Notes: a model not told the origin generated them from the sequence alone. A stretch of DNA of 64,000 bases from Alkalicoccobacillus porphyridii (GCF_007293315.1 NZ_VLXZ01000001.1:62001-126000), one strand, 5' to 3'. Shown: positions 30,829 through 41,675, counted from the first letter of the stretch. Made by a program: numbers and translations.

Positions 30829-30858
30829 ATAAACCTGCCCACGAATGGACAGGTTTAC
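30829..30858 (-). terminator. Terminator after yteJ
   Basis: Stem AAACCTG(T/C)CCA / TGGGCAGGTTT with loop TTCG, then a U-rich tail on the minus strand, about 14 bases past the yteJ stop. Confidence 0.7.
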
Positions 30859-30871
30859 AAGCTTGCGTTAC

Positions 30872-31432
30872 TTATTTTTTATCGTGAATAACATATGTGT
30901 CTGCAACTAAATCATGTAGCCCTTTTTTTGCTGGAACAAAGGCTACAAATAAATAAAGCCATAAAAACAAGTACGGAATTCCAAATATGACGACATGGTA
31001 CATCAACCTCACAATTCCCTCACGAAACAGAATTTGTTTCCAATTCAATGATTCACCCTCTGAGGAAACTACTTTGATGCCTAATACCATTTTTCCCACT
31101 GTTTTTCCGTAAAACTTAGTCATCAAAGCAAAGTACACGAAAAACGTTCCTGCATATAAAAAGGTTTGAGTGGCGAATATACCAATGGATTGAAAGCCAT
31201 CAGGGAGAAACAAAAACCAAGAGTTAATAAATATACTTTGTATAGAAAATACTACAATTAAATCAAGTAAAAAAGCCCAAAGCCTCACCCAAAATCCTGC
31301 ATAAACAACTTCCTCTGATTTTTCCTCTAAGATCTCAGAAGAGAGTCCATCGTCTTTTAAGCTCTCGGTATCTTTGCTCTTTAAACGAGCTCTTCTAGAA
31401 CGGGCAAGTGGAAAATAGGCATGATCACTCAT
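30872..31432 (-). CDS. yteJ: RDD family membrane protein YteJ
   Basis: 186 residues: an acidic N-terminal cytoplasmic stretch, then the RDD core with Arg in GFWVRLWAFLLDLIVVF, a second helix pair, GKTVGKMVLGIKVVSS and FREGIVRLMYHVV. In B. subtilis yteJ lies beside sppA and its product works with SppA in lantibiotic resistance and membrane quality control. The same neighbourhood is kept here. Confidence 0.9.
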   Translation of the reverse strand: MSDHAYFPLARSRRARLKSKDTESLKDDGLSSEILEEKSEEVVYAGFWVRLWAFLLDLIVVFSIQSIFINSWFLFLPDGFQSIGIFATQTFLYAGTFFVYFALMTKFYGKTVGKMVLGIKVVSSEGESLNWKQILFREGIVRLMYHVVIFGIPYLFLWLYLFVAFVPAKKGLHDLVADTYVIHDKK

Positions 31433-31451
31433 ATAGGTTCACTCCCCTTTC

Positions 31452-32435
31452 TCAATCAGTATATAGATACTTTAATGTTGGCGCTCGATGCTCAAAAATA
31501 AGCTTTTGCAGCATCGTTAATTCTGGATCTGGACCAAATAATTTTTGGGCAGTCATTCCGAAGAAATCATACATCCCACCCATATAATCATAGGTGACTA
31601 CGCGATAATCGCCGCCCCCTAATTCTTCACTTAGTAAACCAATGGTGTCATCAAGATTTCCTAAGTCATCAACTAATCCATTCTCAAAAGCTTGATTACC
31701 ACTATAAATTCGACCATCTGCAATTTCGCGCACGGTTTCTTCATCCATGTTACGACCTTCAGATATAACCCTCACGAATTCATTATAGGATTCGTCTACC
31801 ATTGATTGCAGGATGTCTCTTTCATCATCTGTCATTTCTTTATATGGAGACATGATATCTTTAAATGGACCGCTTTTAATTGTATTAAAGGATACACCAT
31901 AGTTTTCAGCTAGCTCAGCAAAATTAATGGACTCCATAATAACCCCAATGGACCCTGTAATTGTACTTGGACTAGCCACAATTCGATCAGCCGGCGCTGC
32001 AATATAGTAACCACCAGAAGCCGCCATGTTCCCCATTGATATGTAAACAGGTTTCTCATGTTCTTCCTGAGCCGCTACAATTTTTTCATGGATTTCATCA
32101 CTTTCCAACACCCCACCACCAGGAGTGTTTACTCGAATAATGATTCCATCTACCGTGTTATCTTCTCCAGCCATTTCAAGCTGAGTTAAAAATGCTTGAT
32201 GGTCATATATATCGCCACCAAATAACCCTTGGCTGCCAGTATCTTGAATAACCCCATCCAGATTTAAAACAACCAATTTACCGGCAGCTCCCTCTTGCAG
32301 CTGTGTTTCTGTAAAGTCAGTCCCTACATATTCATCAAAATCAAAGTTTGCAAATCCAACGGCTAAATTTGTAATGGTGGAGATCATTAATAAACCTACT
32401 ACCACACCCAATGCCGTCCATCGTTTCCAATTCAT
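31452..32435 (-). CDS. sppA: Signal peptide peptidase SppA
   Basis: Membrane-bound S49 serine protease of 327 residues that degrades cleaved signal peptides. One N-terminal membrane helix (ALGVVVGLLMISTITNLAV), the catalytic Ser in MAASGGYYIAAPADRIVAS (about residue 136) and the general-base Lys in IKSGPFKDIMSPYK. Only one S49 domain, as in Bacillus. It lies 19 bases upstream of yteJ, so the two are probably co-transcribed. Confidence 0.94.
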   Translation of the reverse strand: MNWKRWTALGVVVGLLMISTITNLAVGFANFDFDEYVGTDFTETQLQEGAAGKLVVLNLDGVIQDTGSQGLFGGDIYDHQAFLTQLEMAGEDNTVDGIIIRVNTPGGGVLESDEIHEKIVAAQEEHEKPVYISMGNMAASGGYYIAAPADRIVASPSTITGSIGVIMESINFAELAENYGVSFNTIKSGPFKDIMSPYKEMTDDERDILQSMVDESYNEFVRVISEGRNMDEETVREIADGRIYSGNQAFENGLVDDLGNLDDTIGLLSEELGGGDYRVVTYDYMGGMYDFFGMTAQKLFGPDPELTMLQKLIFEHRAPTLKYLYTD

Positions 32436-32471
32436 ATTTCCACTCCCTCTAAAAACACTGTGGTATTTTTA

Positions 32472-34073
32472 CTACTTATTTTCGTTTTGATACATAATGG
32501 TATCGTCTACTATTGTCATAAGTACGTCAGATTGGAGAAAATCCTCTGGATCACACGTAAACAAATTATGAGTTAGCACCGTAAAGTCAGCATCATACCC
32601 TTCTGCTAGTATTCCTCGTCTTTCCTCAAGACCAGTGGCGTAGGCGCTGCCAGAAGTAAATAGCTGTAAGGCTTCAAAGCGGCTAAGCTTTTCATGAGGC
32701 AAATATCCCTCATGCTCAAGCTCAGCCGGATGTCTTCGGGTAATCGCTGCATGCATACCAAGTAGCGGACTTGGTGGCTCTATCGGTGCATCCGAACCCC
32801 CTGCACAATGAAGACCTTCATCTAATAATGTCTTCCAAGCAAATGCCGAATCCAGTCTTTGGTTGCCCAATCTCTCTTCTACCCACGGAAAATCTGTCGC
32901 TACAAATCGAGGCTGTAAATCTAAGATGACTGGCAAATCCTTTAATCTTTTTATTAAACTTGGCCTTGTCACCTGTAGATGAATTAGCCTGTCTCTGCCC
33001 TCAATCGGTGGATATTGCTCTAATGCATCTATAGCATATTCAAGAGCAGCATCCCCAATTACGTGGATAGCTACAGGTAGCTTAAAATCTCTCGCTTTTT
33101 TAACCAAGGCAAAAAGCTCTTCCCTTGAGTGCATCGCCACTCCATAGTTTTCAGGGTCATCCTCATAAGGCTCAGATAGAAAAGCCGTTCGTCCCCCTAA
33201 TGCACCGTCAGCAAAAATCTTCATGGATCCAATGTCAAGGAAGGGAGAGAGATTCCCACCTTTAAAACCGGCACTTATCATGTTTTCTATTTGTTCATGA
33301 TGAATTAATAAATTGACACGGAACTTATATCCATCCTTATGTATTAACGATTGAAATACATCAATGGTTTCAGAAAAACCATTATAATAATTCATATCCT
33401 CCGTATGACCGCCTGTAATTCCTTGCGCAAGCAGGTCTTTCACTGAATGATTCAATGCACGCGTGACATATTCTTTATTAACTGATGGCATGACATTCTT
33501 CACTAAGTCCACAGCTGCGTCCATTAAATAGCCTGTTGGCTCACCGAAGGCATCTCGTTCTATGACTCCACCTGATGGATCAGGTGTATCTTTAGTAATA
33601 CCAGCGTTGCGTAATGCCATTGTATTAACGATTGCCGCATGACGACATATACGTGAGGCATACAGTGGTCGATTTGAACTAATCTCATCTAATTCTAGGC
33701 GGGTGAATATTTTTCGATCTTCAAAGGAGTTTTCATTCCAGCCCTCTGCAATCACCCAGTCCCCCTCTGATTGTTCGTTAGCCTTTTTAATGAGGAGTTC
33801 TTTCATTTGATTTGAGGAGGTAACCGTGGAAAGGTCGAGACTAAGCAACTTTTCGCCGTGCCCAATCATATGTAAGTGACTATCTACGAATCCTGGATAC
33901 ACATATCCACCTCGTACATCCTTTATGCTTGTAATCTCTTGCTCATATCTTCTAAGTAATTCTTCTTTTGTACCAATTTCTACTATACGTCCCTCACGTA
34001 CAAACACTGCCTCAACCGAGTCATCTGGTTGCTTTAAAGTAAAAAAGGTTCCATTATGCCAAAGTGTACCCAT
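32472..34073 (-). CDS. ytcJ: Amidohydrolase, YtcJ family
   Basis: Metal-dependent hydrolase of the amidohydrolase superfamily, 533 residues. The HxH metal motif is in [14 protein letters not shown], with further ligands in [25 protein letters not shown] and [12 protein letters not shown]. The substrate is unknown; relatives act on amides or nucleobase-like rings. The ATG at 34073 (MGTLWHNG) is chosen because GAAGGGA precedes it; an in-frame start ten codons upstream lacks one. It lies between sspA and sppA. The symbol follows family resemblance and is tentative. Confidence 0.8.
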   Translation of the reverse strand: MGTLWHNGTFFTLKQPDDSVEAVFVREGRIVEIGTKEELLRRYEQEITSIKDVRGGYVYPGFVDSHLHMIGHGEKLLSLDLSTVTSSNQMKELLIKKANEQSEGDWVIAEGWNENSFEDRKIFTRLELDEISSNRPLYASRICRHAAIVNTMALRNAGITKDTPDPSGGVIERDAFGEPTGYLMDAAVDLVKNVMPSVNKEYVTRALNHSVKDLLAQGITGGHTEDMNYYNGFSETIDVFQSLIHKDGYKFRVNLLIHHEQIENMISAGFKGGNLSPFLDIGSMKIFADGALGGRTAFLSEPYEDDPENYGVAMHSREELFALVKKARDFKLPVAIHVIGDAALEYAIDALEQYPPIEGRDRLIHLQVTRPSLIKRLKDLPVILDLQPRFVATDFPWVEERLGNQRLDSAFAWKTLLDEGLHCAGGSDAPIEPPSPLLGMHAAITRRHPAELEHEGYLPHEKLSRFEALQLFTSGSAYATGLEERRGILAEGYDADFTVLTHNLFTCDPEDFLQSDVLMTIVDDTIMYQNENK

Positions 34074-34154
34074 TTTTTTCTTCCCTTCATTTAATCTGCA
34101 CACACTAGCTCTATCGTGACAGATTCACGGTCAATCGGCAATAACTTTGCTCCA

Positions 34155-34187
34155 ATTAAAAAGAGGAAGCTCAGGGGCTTCCTCTAA
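34155..34187 (-). terminator. Terminator of sspA
   Basis: Stem AGAGGAAGC / GCTTCCTCT followed by a U-run on the minus strand, 17 bases past the sspA stop. Confidence 0.88.
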
Positions 34188-34203
34188 TCCATTACTTATG
34201 ATA

Positions 34204-34404
34204 TTAATAGCTACCGCCTAGTTGCTTTTCAGCTGCTTGTACAAGACGTTTTGTGATTTCTCCTCCTACAGAACCGTTTGCACGAGCTGTAGAATCTGGT
34301 CCTAATTGAACACCGAATTCTGAAGCGATTTCGTATTTCATTTGGTCAAGAGCTTGTTGGACACCAGGTACAACAAGTTGGTTTGAACTTTTGTTATCTG
34401 CCAT
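34204..34404 (-). CDS. sspA: Alpha/beta-type small acid-soluble spore protein
   Basis: DNA-coating protein of dormant spores, 66 residues. The two signature blocks are present: [20 protein letters not shown], which contains the GPR protease cleavage site after the E in EFGV, and GGEITKRLV. The ATG at 34404 follows GAAGGAGGTGAG; the longer frame upstream is spurious. A sigma-G-like promoter lies at 34429-34458. Forespore expression is expected. Confidence 0.94.
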   Translation of the reverse strand: MADNKSSNQLVVPGVQQALDQMKYEIASEFGVQLGPDSTARANGSVGGEITKRLVQAAEKQLGGSY

Positions 34405-34428
34405 GTCTCTCACCTCCTTCGGTACTAA

Positions 34429-34458
34429 TAGAATGACCAAGGAGAAAAATATCATGCA
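34429..34458 (-). promoter_or_regulatory. Sigma-G-type promoter of sspA
   Basis: On the minus strand TGCATG, then a 17-base spacer, then CATTCTA, agreeing with the sigma-G consensus. It ends about 25 bases before the sspA start codon. Confidence 0.75.
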
Positions 34459-34508
34459 CAGATAAAAATGGTAATTATTTGTTCTGATTTTTTGGTTAAG
34501 ATCTATTG

Positions 34509-34533
34509 ATGCCGACACCTGCAGGAAAAACAG
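34509..34533. repeat. R2-like left arm next to R1 copy C
   Basis: GATGCCGACACCTGCAGGAA followed by ACAGGACG resembles the R2 arm at 18262-18285 and abuts R1 copy C. The other arm is not evident on the far side (34762-34930), where I see nothing further. Confidence 0.4.
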
Positions 34534-34761
34534 GACGTCACTGAAAAAGTCATATAATAATGAGCTGAATGGCGCCGCTACAGGAGAACCCTACGCTTTC
34601 CGCGGGAACGGCCTCAGCCCTCGAAGTGGAAAACCATCACTTCGATGTCTTCAGACTCGTTCTGTTCCGCAGGAGTCTTCGGGTTCTCCTTCCGCTAACG
34701 TTCTGACTTAAACAATTGATGGACGTTCACAGTCTTAGAAAGATCGTTTTTCAGTGGCTTC
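34534..34761 (-). repeat. Interspersed repeat R1, copy C (228 bp, full length)
   Basis: Inverted ends GACGTCACTGAAAAA (left) and TTTTTCAGTGGCTTC (right, 34747-34761). The internal core (GGCGCCGCTACAGGAGAACC, CTTTCCGCGGGAACGGCCTC, GTCTTCAGACTCGTTCTGTT, GCAGGAGTCTTCGGGTTCTC) is reversed relative to copy D and very similar to it. There is no ORF that could be a transposase. Confidence 0.88.
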
Positions 34762-34938
34762 GATGAACAGGCTTATTATAATGAACGGGCTTGTATGGTT
34801 AGAAGGGTGCTTGGCCTCGGGTAAGTGACCACTATCTTGAGAGCGACAGAAGAAAAAAACAAAACTTTAGCTGTTATCTTTCTTTGAACATCAAATTCTC
34901 GAGGAAATTCACACAAAAGTATGGACTCAGGTGATTTT

Positions 34939-36144
34939 TTAAAATAAATCCTCAATAGCTTGTTCAACCTCATCTAGATTTGTTAGATCTAGTATCTCAG
35001 TACCTTCTAAAGCCTTTTCTACATAATGATCTACTTTTATATATTGCTCAAATTTATGCGCATGCTTACGAGATGGCCTTGTCTTAGAATCCGATGGGAG
35101 AAAAATTGTGCAACAATCCTCGTAAGGCAAAATGGACGTTTCATACGTACCAATATGCTTAGCCATTTCGATAACCTCCAACTTGTCCATTGTGACTAAT
35201 GGTCGAATAATTGGAAGGTTTGTGACTTCATTAATTGTTTGAATGCTGTGAAGCGTCTGGCTAGCCACCTGACCAATACTATCACCTGTGGCAATTCCTT
35301 GGATATTTCTCTCTTCTGCGATTCTTGAAGCTATCCTCATCATCATTCTTCTCATAATTGTCATTTGAAAGTTGCTTGGAGCTTCATCACGAATATGCGT
35401 TTGAATGTCGGTAAAAGGAACCATATGAATTTTTATTTGGCCGCCAAATTGGTTCAGCCTTTTTGCCAGGTCAATGACTTTTTGTTTTGCGCGTTCACTC
35501 GTATACGGCGGACTGTGAAAATGGATAGCTTCAAGATCCACCCCACGCTTCATTGTTAAATAACCGGCTACAGGACTGTCAATTCCACCAGAAAGCATTA
35601 ACAGAAGCTTACCGCTTGTGCCTGCAGGTAAGCCACCCGAACCTTTAAAAGCACTGGTTGTGATATACGTTGCAGTCTCTCGTACTTCAACATGGATGAT
35701 CGCATCTGGATGATGGACGTCTACCTTTATATCCTCGGTATTTGCCAACACAAAGCCGCCAATCTTATGATTGAGGGTTTGTGAGTCAATTGGAAAAGGC
35801 TTGTAAGCACGACGGGTCACGATTTTAAAGGTACGCACATCTCCCTCTGATTCTTTAATTGCCTTCAACGCACCTTTTTGCATCTCTGAAACTTCATTAT
35901 CAACACGAATAGCAAGGCTAAAGGAATGAATACCAAAGATATGTTTTAATGGTCCGATCACGTTAGCGGGATCTGCCCCATTTAACTCAAGAACAATTCT
36001 TCCAAACGTACGTTTCACTTTGATTCCTTCTACTGGTTTCAGAACCTGTCTGATATTAGATAAAAGCTGCTTCTCAAACGACACACGGTTTTTACCCTTT
36101 AGGGCAAGCTCTCCATAACGAATTAATACATGATCATATTTCAT
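34939..36144 (-). CDS. thiI: tRNA 4-thiouridine synthase ThiI
   Basis: Adenylates and thiolates U8 in tRNA. 401 residues: N-terminal ferredoxin-like and THUMP domains (about 1-165) and a PP-loop ATPase domain with [16 protein letters not shown] (about 181-196). The E. coli C-terminal rhodanese domain is absent, as in Bacillus. It overlaps the upstream cysteine desulfurase gene by four bases, its presumed sulfur donor. Confidence 0.95.
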   Translation of the reverse strand: MKYDHVLIRYGELALKGKNRVSFEKQLLSNIRQVLKPVEGIKVKRTFGRIVLELNGADPANVIGPLKHIFGIHSFSLAIRVDNEVSEMQKGALKAIKESEGDVRTFKIVTRRAYKPFPIDSQTLNHKIGGFVLANTEDIKVDVHHPDAIIHVEVRETATYITTSAFKGSGGLPAGTSGKLLLMLSGGIDSPVAGYLTMKRGVDLEAIHFHSPPYTSERAKQKVIDLAKRLNQFGGQIKIHMVPFTDIQTHIRDEAPSNFQMTIMRRMMMRIASRIAEERNIQGIATGDSIGQVASQTLHSIQTINEVTNLPIIRPLVTMDKLEVIEMAKHIGTYETSILPYEDCCTIFLPSDSKTRPSRKHAHKFEQYIKVDHYVEKALEGTEILDLTNLDEVEQAIEDLF

Positions 36145-37286
36145 TTTCCCACCACTTTCTTAATACTTGGAAGCAATGTGGATAGGACCTGAATAAATGT
36201 ATCAATTTCCTCTTGGGTAGAGTCAAAAGATAAACTGATTCTTAGTGCACTACTTGCCACTTCTTCTCCTTTTCCCATTGCAAGTAATACTCGACTTGGC
36301 TCATTTAACTTTGATGAGCATGCTGATTGCGTTGATATATATATTTCTTGCTCTGCTAGCTTTTGTACTATGACTTCTGGTTTATAACCTGGGACGGATA
36401 CATTTATAATATGTGGAGCCGATTCTTGATGTGGAGTATTTACCACACATTCATCGAGCAGACTAAAATGCTCAACAAGCTTAAGCTGGAGTTGTTGTAA
36501 ATGCGTCATTCTGGAACTCGCTTTTTCACATTCCATTTTATAGGCTTTTGCCATGGCTGCGATTCCGGCCACATTTTCAGTTCCTCCACGAAATCCTCCC
36601 TCTTGCTCGCCACCATGCGCTTGTGATTTCACATGAATTCCCGGACGAATATATAATAGAGCTGAACCCTTTAGTCCATGAAATTTGTGTGCTGATAGGG
36701 TTAACAAATCAATGCCTGCTCTTTTGATGGAAAGCGGGACCTTGCCTGCACCTTGAACATGATCTACATGAAAACGGATTTGAGGATATTTACGTAACAA
36801 TGTACCAATCTCATAAATTGGTTGAATCGTGCCTGTTTCGTTATTAACATGACTTATTGAAACCAAAACCGTATCCTTAGTCAGCGCCTTTTCTAAATCA
36901 GATATTGTAATTTTGCCTGTCTCATCTACGGGAAGGTACGTTACCTGATAGCCTTCTTTTTCAAGCTCTTTGAAGCTTTGATAAACGGAGGCGTGCTCTG
37001 CCGCTGTCGTAATTAGATGATTCTTCTTATGCAGTGTAGATCGTAATGAGCCTTTTATAGCTAGATTATTGCTTTCTGTGCCCCCAGAGGTGAAATAAAT
37101 CCCCGATGACTCCACATCCAAAAGCTCCGCCATGATACTTCTCGCTCGGTTTAGCACTTTTTCGGATTCCATCCCTAATTTGTGAAGCGAGGATGGATTT
37201 CCAAAAAAACGTTCCGAGACTGAAAGATATGTTTGTAACGCCTCTTGAGATGGGCGTGTTGTCGCACTATTATCAAGATAAATCAT
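36141..37286 (-). CDS. nifZ: Cysteine desulfurase paired with ThiI (NifZ/IscS-like)
   Basis: PLP enzyme that releases sulfur from cysteine and passes it to ThiI. 381 residues with [10 protein letters not shown] at the start, the [11 protein letters not shown] segment, the PLP lysine in [11 protein letters not shown] (about residue 200) and the sulfur-carrying Cys in [10 protein letters not shown] (about residue 324). The four-base overlap with thiI and the locus match B. subtilis nifZ; the specialised partner role is inferred from that. Confidence 0.92.
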   Translation of the reverse strand: MIYLDNSATTRPSQEALQTYLSVSERFFGNPSSLHKLGMESEKVLNRARSIMAELLDVESSGIYFTSGGTESNNLAIKGSLRSTLHKKNHLITTAAEHASVYQSFKELEKEGYQVTYLPVDETGKITISDLEKALTKDTVLVSISHVNNETGTIQPIYEIGTLLRKYPQIRFHVDHVQGAGKVPLSIKRAGIDLLTLSAHKFHGLKGSALLYIRPGIHVKSQAHGGEQEGGFRGGTENVAGIAAMAKAYKMECEKASSRMTHLQQLQLKLVEHFSLLDECVVNTPHQESAPHIINVSVPGYKPEVIVQKLAEQEIYISTQSACSSKLNEPSRVLLAMGKGEEVASSALRISLSFDSTQEEIDTFIQVLSTLLPSIKKVVGK

Positions 37287-37370
37287 TGTAGGTTTCTCCT
37301 TTACCTTTCAACCACTTGCCCGTTTATCGTAGCATCAACTTCCGAAAATAACAAAAACATAACCAAACGA

Positions 37371-37400
37371 AAAAAGCTCCCAATGAAACAGGAGCTTTTT
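37371..37400 (-). terminator. Terminator of ezrA
   Basis: Stem AAAGCTCC / GGAGCTTT with a 10-base loop and flanking A/T runs, 19 bases past the ezrA stop. Confidence 0.78.
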
Positions 37401-37418
37401 ATTAGGTCACCTTAACGA

Positions 37419-39107
37419 TCACGCGGACACGTGCTCTGATACCCGTTCAACGACACCCTTCTCAAAGGGCTCTACAGCTCGTACGGCACATTCAATCGCT
37501 TCATCGTACTCATAATGTCGGAAGAGCCGTTCTGCTTGATTCAATAGACCTCTTGTCTCCTCGCTACGATTTCGATAGCGATTGCTGTATTGAATTACAC
37601 GTTCAGCTAATTGCGCGCTTTTTATCGTTTCACTTATCAGTTCATCGTTTTCTTCAATAATGGAGATCGCATTTTCAACCTTTTCATTTACATGAATCAT
37701 TTCAAGAGGGACCTGATTTAATAAGTCCACCGCCTCTTGAATCTGTTGATCTCCTTCTTCGAGTCGTTCCAACGCTCTAGCTGGCAGACCTGGTATATTG
37801 CTTTTGCGTAAGACTCGTTTTCCTTCCAACATAACGGCACGTAATCTGGAGATGGTTTCCTTAGCCTTCATCTCCTCTTCACGAAGCTCATACAGCTTAC
37901 CGGAGCTTTGCTTAATTTGCTCTGTTAGCTCTTGGAGGCGACCTTCCCATTCCTTAACCATTTCAAAGATCGAGGTAAAGGTTTGTTTCTCATTTTCTGT
38001 GACATCAACTATGACTTGTAGCTGCTTACTCATTTCTGTCATTTGTTTGGAGAGGCCTTCTTGAGAATCAACATCTTCCTTTGACAAACGATAGCTTTGC
38101 TGGACATGGCTAAGCTCTTGAAGAAGCTTATGTAAAGCCTTCCCTGTTAACTCAAGCTGATGCTTTAAATGTGGAAGCTTCTCAAGGGTTTGCTGCTTAG
38201 ATTGAACCTCTTCATCCAACGTGTCATAAATCTGTTCAATCTGTTGATGAATCGAGTTGATTCGCTCCTCAGCTTTCTCTGTCTGAAGGTTTTCTAGATC
38301 CTTCAAAATATCGTCTGCTTCTTTTTTCATCTCTTGAAGCTTTGGCTCTAGAACAAGCGGCTCAAGCTGATAGCCTTTTTCTTGCATATCTGCTATCCCA
38401 GCTTCCAAGTTCTTTATCTCACCTGGAATCGTCGTTCTAATTTGTACCATGAGCTTTGGAATTCGTTCCGCTTGAATTTCAACGTCAAGAAGCGTCTCTT
38501 TTAGGCTAAGCAGCTCTTGCCTTGCTTGGAGATAACTACCTTCCTTTGTGGCCTCATCAAATGAATTAAGTCCTTTTTTGACGATGTCCATGTTTTCATC
38601 TAGTTTTTGAATGGCTTCATTAAAGGAGCCACGCTTTTTAAGTAACTCAGAAGAAAGACTTGAATACTTTTCACGTAACTCACCAATTTCAGCCCGGTTT
38701 TTCTGTTCACTTGTGACAAGCTGTTCAATCTCATCAACCATGATATCTAGTTGGGTATCAATACTTTCAAGACGATCGGTTGTGGTTCGAGCAAGCTCCT
38801 TGGCTTTTTTAATTTGATATTTATTTGCGTACTCCTCAATATCAAATAAAGTTTCTTCAACGTCCGGCATAATCTGACCAATAATTTCATCCCAATCATT
38901 ACGCCAAAGCTCAAATTTCTGTTCGGTTTCGCCCGCCATTTGTAATTGTTTCACCTTGGCAATTTCTTCTGGAATGGGTCGGGACATAATTCCATTCTTT
39001 TTTTCTTCTAACTTATCTACATCTTTGTATACATTCTTTCTTATGTACATACCAAATATATAGGCGATCACGACCAGCGCCAAGATCGTTATAATTAAAT
39101 AAACCAC
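37419..39107 (-). CDS. ezrA: Septation ring formation regulator EzrA
   Basis: Negative regulator of FtsZ ring assembly. 562 residues with one N-terminal membrane helix (VYLIITILALVVIAYIFGMY), then almost continuous spectrin-like coiled coil, typical of EzrA in length and topology (N-out, bulk cytoplasmic). The gap 39108-39417 between it and the divergent hisJ holds only upstream regions; I see no gene there. Confidence 0.95.
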   Translation of the reverse strand: MVYLIITILALVVIAYIFGMYIRKNVYKDVDKLEEKKNGIMSRPIPEEIAKVKQLQMAGETEQKFELWRNDWDEIIGQIMPDVEETLFDIEEYANKYQIKKAKELARTTTDRLESIDTQLDIMVDEIEQLVTSEQKNRAEIGELREKYSSLSSELLKKRGSFNEAIQKLDENMDIVKKGLNSFDEATKEGSYLQARQELLSLKETLLDVEIQAERIPKLMVQIRTTIPGEIKNLEAGIADMQEKGYQLEPLVLEPKLQEMKKEADDILKDLENLQTEKAEERINSIHQQIEQIYDTLDEEVQSKQQTLEKLPHLKHQLELTGKALHKLLQELSHVQQSYRLSKEDVDSQEGLSKQMTEMSKQLQVIVDVTENEKQTFTSIFEMVKEWEGRLQELTEQIKQSSGKLYELREEEMKAKETISRLRAVMLEGKRVLRKSNIPGLPARALERLEEGDQQIQEAVDLLNQVPLEMIHVNEKVENAISIIEENDELISETIKSAQLAERVIQYSNRYRNRSEETRGLLNQAERLFRHYEYDEAIECAVRAVEPFEKGVVERVSEHVSA

Positions 39108-39417
39108 GTGAGAACTCCCTTCTCTTGCTCCAATAATACAATGTCATATTCTCTAGTTTTAATCATAGTAGCTTGCGTGATAATCATATGTAATGTTAAC
39201 GATGTAATGGTTTGTCCTTCAACCATAAACTAATCCTCATGTATGTATTTTCTCTAAGAATCCTCAAAATCCTCTTTTATTCGTGAAATGATCGAGTTTT
39301 TTCAACATATAAATATGTATTATGATACCATGAAACCATGTTTTTGTGTGCTTCTTTTCAATTAACTGTTTAAAGAATTCGTGACATATCAAAATGTTGA
39401 AATGAAAGGTGAGTATA

Positions 39418-40245
39418 TTGATATTATACGATGGGCATGTCCACACGCCGTTTTGTCCTCATGGCACAAAAGATACATTGGCTTCCTACTGCGAACAAGC
39501 TATTAAAGCTGGTCTTAAGGGAATTTCGTTTACTGAGCACGCCCCCCTACCAGAAGGATTTACTGATACGGCACCAAAACAAGATAGTGCGATGTCCAAA
39601 CAAGACTTCTATAGCTATATCGAAGAGGTCCAAGCTGTACGTTCCATCTACCAAGATCATTTAGCAATTGGAATTGGTTTAGAGGTAGATTATATTGAGG
39701 GTTTTGAAGAACAAACCGCATTACTTTTAAATGAGGTAGGTCCCTTTCTTACCGACAGTATCCTCTCTGTTCATTTCCTGAAACATGGCGACACTTATAC
39801 GTGTATGGATTATAGTCCTGACGTATTAATTAGTCTTGCTTCTTCTTTGGGATCCATTGATGCGGTACATACGCTTTATTATCAAACCGTGTTAAAATCG
39901 ATCCAAGAAGATCTTGGCCCATACAAGCCTCGACGAATTGGACATATGACTCTTGCAAACAAATTTCAAATAAAGGCACCGCCGAGTCGTTCATTCATTA
40001 GGGAGCAGGATGCTATATTAAGTGCCTTGCTTTCAGGAAGATACAGCTTAGACTTTAATGTCGCCGGTTTACGAAAGCCACTCTGCAAGGAAACGTACCC
40101 GCCACTAACTGTTGCTAAACAAGCTGCAAGCATGGGCATCCCCCTTGTTTTTGGTTCCGATGCGCATCAGTATAAGGAGATGGATCATTCGCCCGACGAT
40201 TATCAGGGGCTTAGCTTTACAGCACCTATCTCTATAAGCGAGTAA
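39418..40245 (+). CDS. hisJ: Histidinol-phosphatase, PHP family
   Basis: Dephosphorylates histidinol phosphate in histidine synthesis. 275 residues with PHP metal motifs: DGHVHTPFCPHG at the start, SFTEHAPLPEGF, GLEVDYI, and GSDAHQYKEMDH near the end. The start is uncertain: the TTG at 39418 has AAAGGTGAG at suitable distance and is chosen over the GTG at 39409. It is far from any his cluster, as in B. subtilis (hisJ beside ezrA). Confidence 0.9.
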   Translation: MILYDGHVHTPFCPHGTKDTLASYCEQAIKAGLKGISFTEHAPLPEGFTDTAPKQDSAMSKQDFYSYIEEVQAVRSIYQDHLAIGIGLEVDYIEGFEEQTALLLNEVGPFLTDSILSVHFLKHGDTYTCMDYSPDVLISLASSLGSIDAVHTLYYQTVLKSIQEDLGPYKPRRIGHMTLANKFQIKAPPSRSFIREQDAILSALLSGRYSLDFNVAGLRKPLCKETYPPLTVAKQAASMGIPLVFGSDAHQYKEMDHSPDDYQGLSFTAPISISE

Positions 40246-40259
40246 CTTTTAGCTACAGA

Positions 40260-40308
40260 AAGAGCCTAGCGATTATGTGTGAAACGAACAAAATCGCTAG
40301 GCTCTTCT
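40260..40308 (+). terminator. Bidirectional terminator between hisJ and refZ
   Basis: Stem AGAGCCTAGCGATT / AATCGCTAGGCTCT, ending in TTCT. It lies between the converging hisJ and refZ stops. Confidence 0.85.
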
Positions 40309-40336
40309 ATGCTATTCATACGATACTTATCAAAAT

Positions 40337-40996
40337 TCACTCCGCTTTCCACTGGGTTTCCATCTGTCGAACACGAATGGTTGTTTTTTTTGGTTGAGAG
40401 TTTAACCCTGCTCCAACCCAATGAGATAGATGCTCCATGTATCGATCTGTAAAATAAGGCTCTTTAGGAGACAGCTGAAACAGCTCCCATAAATATTGTG
40501 GATACATAAAAGGTAAGGTCATCATACTTCGAAGCTGAATAATAATAAAGTCCACAGGCTGTTTAACAATCTGACCAGATCGCATACCTTGCTTTAATAA
40601 CTGCGAGAGCTCATGCTTTTCCTTTTGTAAATACGTTGACATCACTTCTCTAACTAAAGTTGAGTCAAATGACATTTCGCGGTGAACCATTCTAGCGAGC
40701 TCATGATGGGCTCGCTGATATTCAATTAATTCTCGTACTAATGAAATCACTGATTCATACGCAGAATCTGATAGTGGTTCTTTACTGCCTTTTTCTAAAG
40801 CTTTCATGTATCCCTCATAAAATTTAATCATCAACGTTTCAAATAACCCTTTTTTCCCTCCAAAATAATATGAAACCAAAGCAATATTAACCGATGCAGC
40901 TTGGGCAATGTCCCGAACCGATGTTCCATGGTAGCCTTGTCGATGAAACAGCGTAGTAGCAGATGTTAAAATTTTGTCTTTGGTTGCCTGGCTCAT
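40337..40996 (-). CDS. refZ: RefZ, TetR-type regulator of Z-ring positioning
   Basis: 219 residues with an N-terminal TetR HTH (LFHRQGYHGTSVRDIAQAAS, then VSYYFGGKKGLFETL) and a C-terminal helical domain similar to RefZ (YttP) of B. subtilis (DSTLVREVMSTYLQKEK, PQYLWELFQLSPKEPYF). RefZ binds sites near the origin and shifts FtsZ at the onset of sporulation. Locus context (ezrA-hisJ-refZ-ytsP) agrees. Confidence 0.92.
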   Translation of the reverse strand: MSQATKDKILTSATTLFHRQGYHGTSVRDIAQAASVNIALVSYYFGGKKGLFETLMIKFYEGYMKALEKGSKEPLSDSAYESVISLVRELIEYQRAHHELARMVHREMSFDSTLVREVMSTYLQKEKHELSQLLKQGMRSGQIVKQPVDFIIIQLRSMMTLPFMYPQYLWELFQLSPKEPYFTDRYMEHLSHWVGAGLNSQPKKTTIRVRQMETQWKAE

Positions 40997-41186
40997 ATGA
41001 CCCCTCCACTCAGACTATTTGCTATTAAGTAGTTCGACCTTTTAGATACCATGCCCTGCTGATCTTCTTGGTTTATACCCACAAATCGTCTGACAAAATC
41101 CTCTTAATGAAGCATTCTTTTTGCTGAATAGACACGCATCATGTAAACTTAAGTCGATGATTATGAAATGAAAGTGAGTGACGAAC

Positions 41187-41666
41187 ATGTTTCAATCTTC
41201 TTCCTATTCAACTGACCTAACCGAAGCATATGAACAGCTTCATAAACAGCTTGATGCTCTTCTAACTGGAGAGAATGACCTTGTAGCCAATCTTTCCAAT
41301 GCCAGTTCACTCTTAAATCAATTTCTTGAGAATGTGAATTGGGTTGGTTTTTATGTGACAAAAGAAACGGAATTAGTGCTTGGACCATTTCAAGGTTTAC
41401 CCGCTTGCGTGCGAATTCCTTTCGGCAAAGGAGTTTGTGGCACGGCTGCTGCACAGCAAGAAACGCTTCGTATACCTGATGTCCACGAATTTCCTGGCCA
41501 CATTGCTTGTGATGCGGCTTCAAGATCAGAGATTGTCATTCCAATGATCAAAGACGGATTTACAGTAGGTGTTCTTGATATAGACAGTCCAACAGTGGAT
41601 CGGTTTACAGAAACAGATGAAGTCCATTTGAAAACATTTGTTGAGATCTTGATGAAGCATATTTAA
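41187..41666 (+). CDS. ytsP: Free methionine-(R)-sulfoxide reductase (GAF fold)
   Basis: Reduces free Met-R-sulfoxide. 159 residues of one GAF domain. The three catalytic cysteines have the known fRMsr spacing of 10 and 24 (PACVRIPFGKGVCG, then HIACDAAS). VNWVGFYV and IVIPMIKDG complete the fold. The ATG at 41187 is 8 bases from AAAGTGAG; the GTG three codons earlier is rejected. Divergent from refZ. Confidence 0.92.
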   Translation: MFQSSSYSTDLTEAYEQLHKQLDALLTGENDLVANLSNASSLLNQFLENVNWVGFYVTKETELVLGPFQGLPACVRIPFGKGVCGTAAAQQETLRIPDVHEFPGHIACDAASRSEIVIPMIKDGFTVGVLDIDSPTVDRFTETDEVHLKTFVEILMKHI

Positions 41667-41675
41667 CTTTATAAC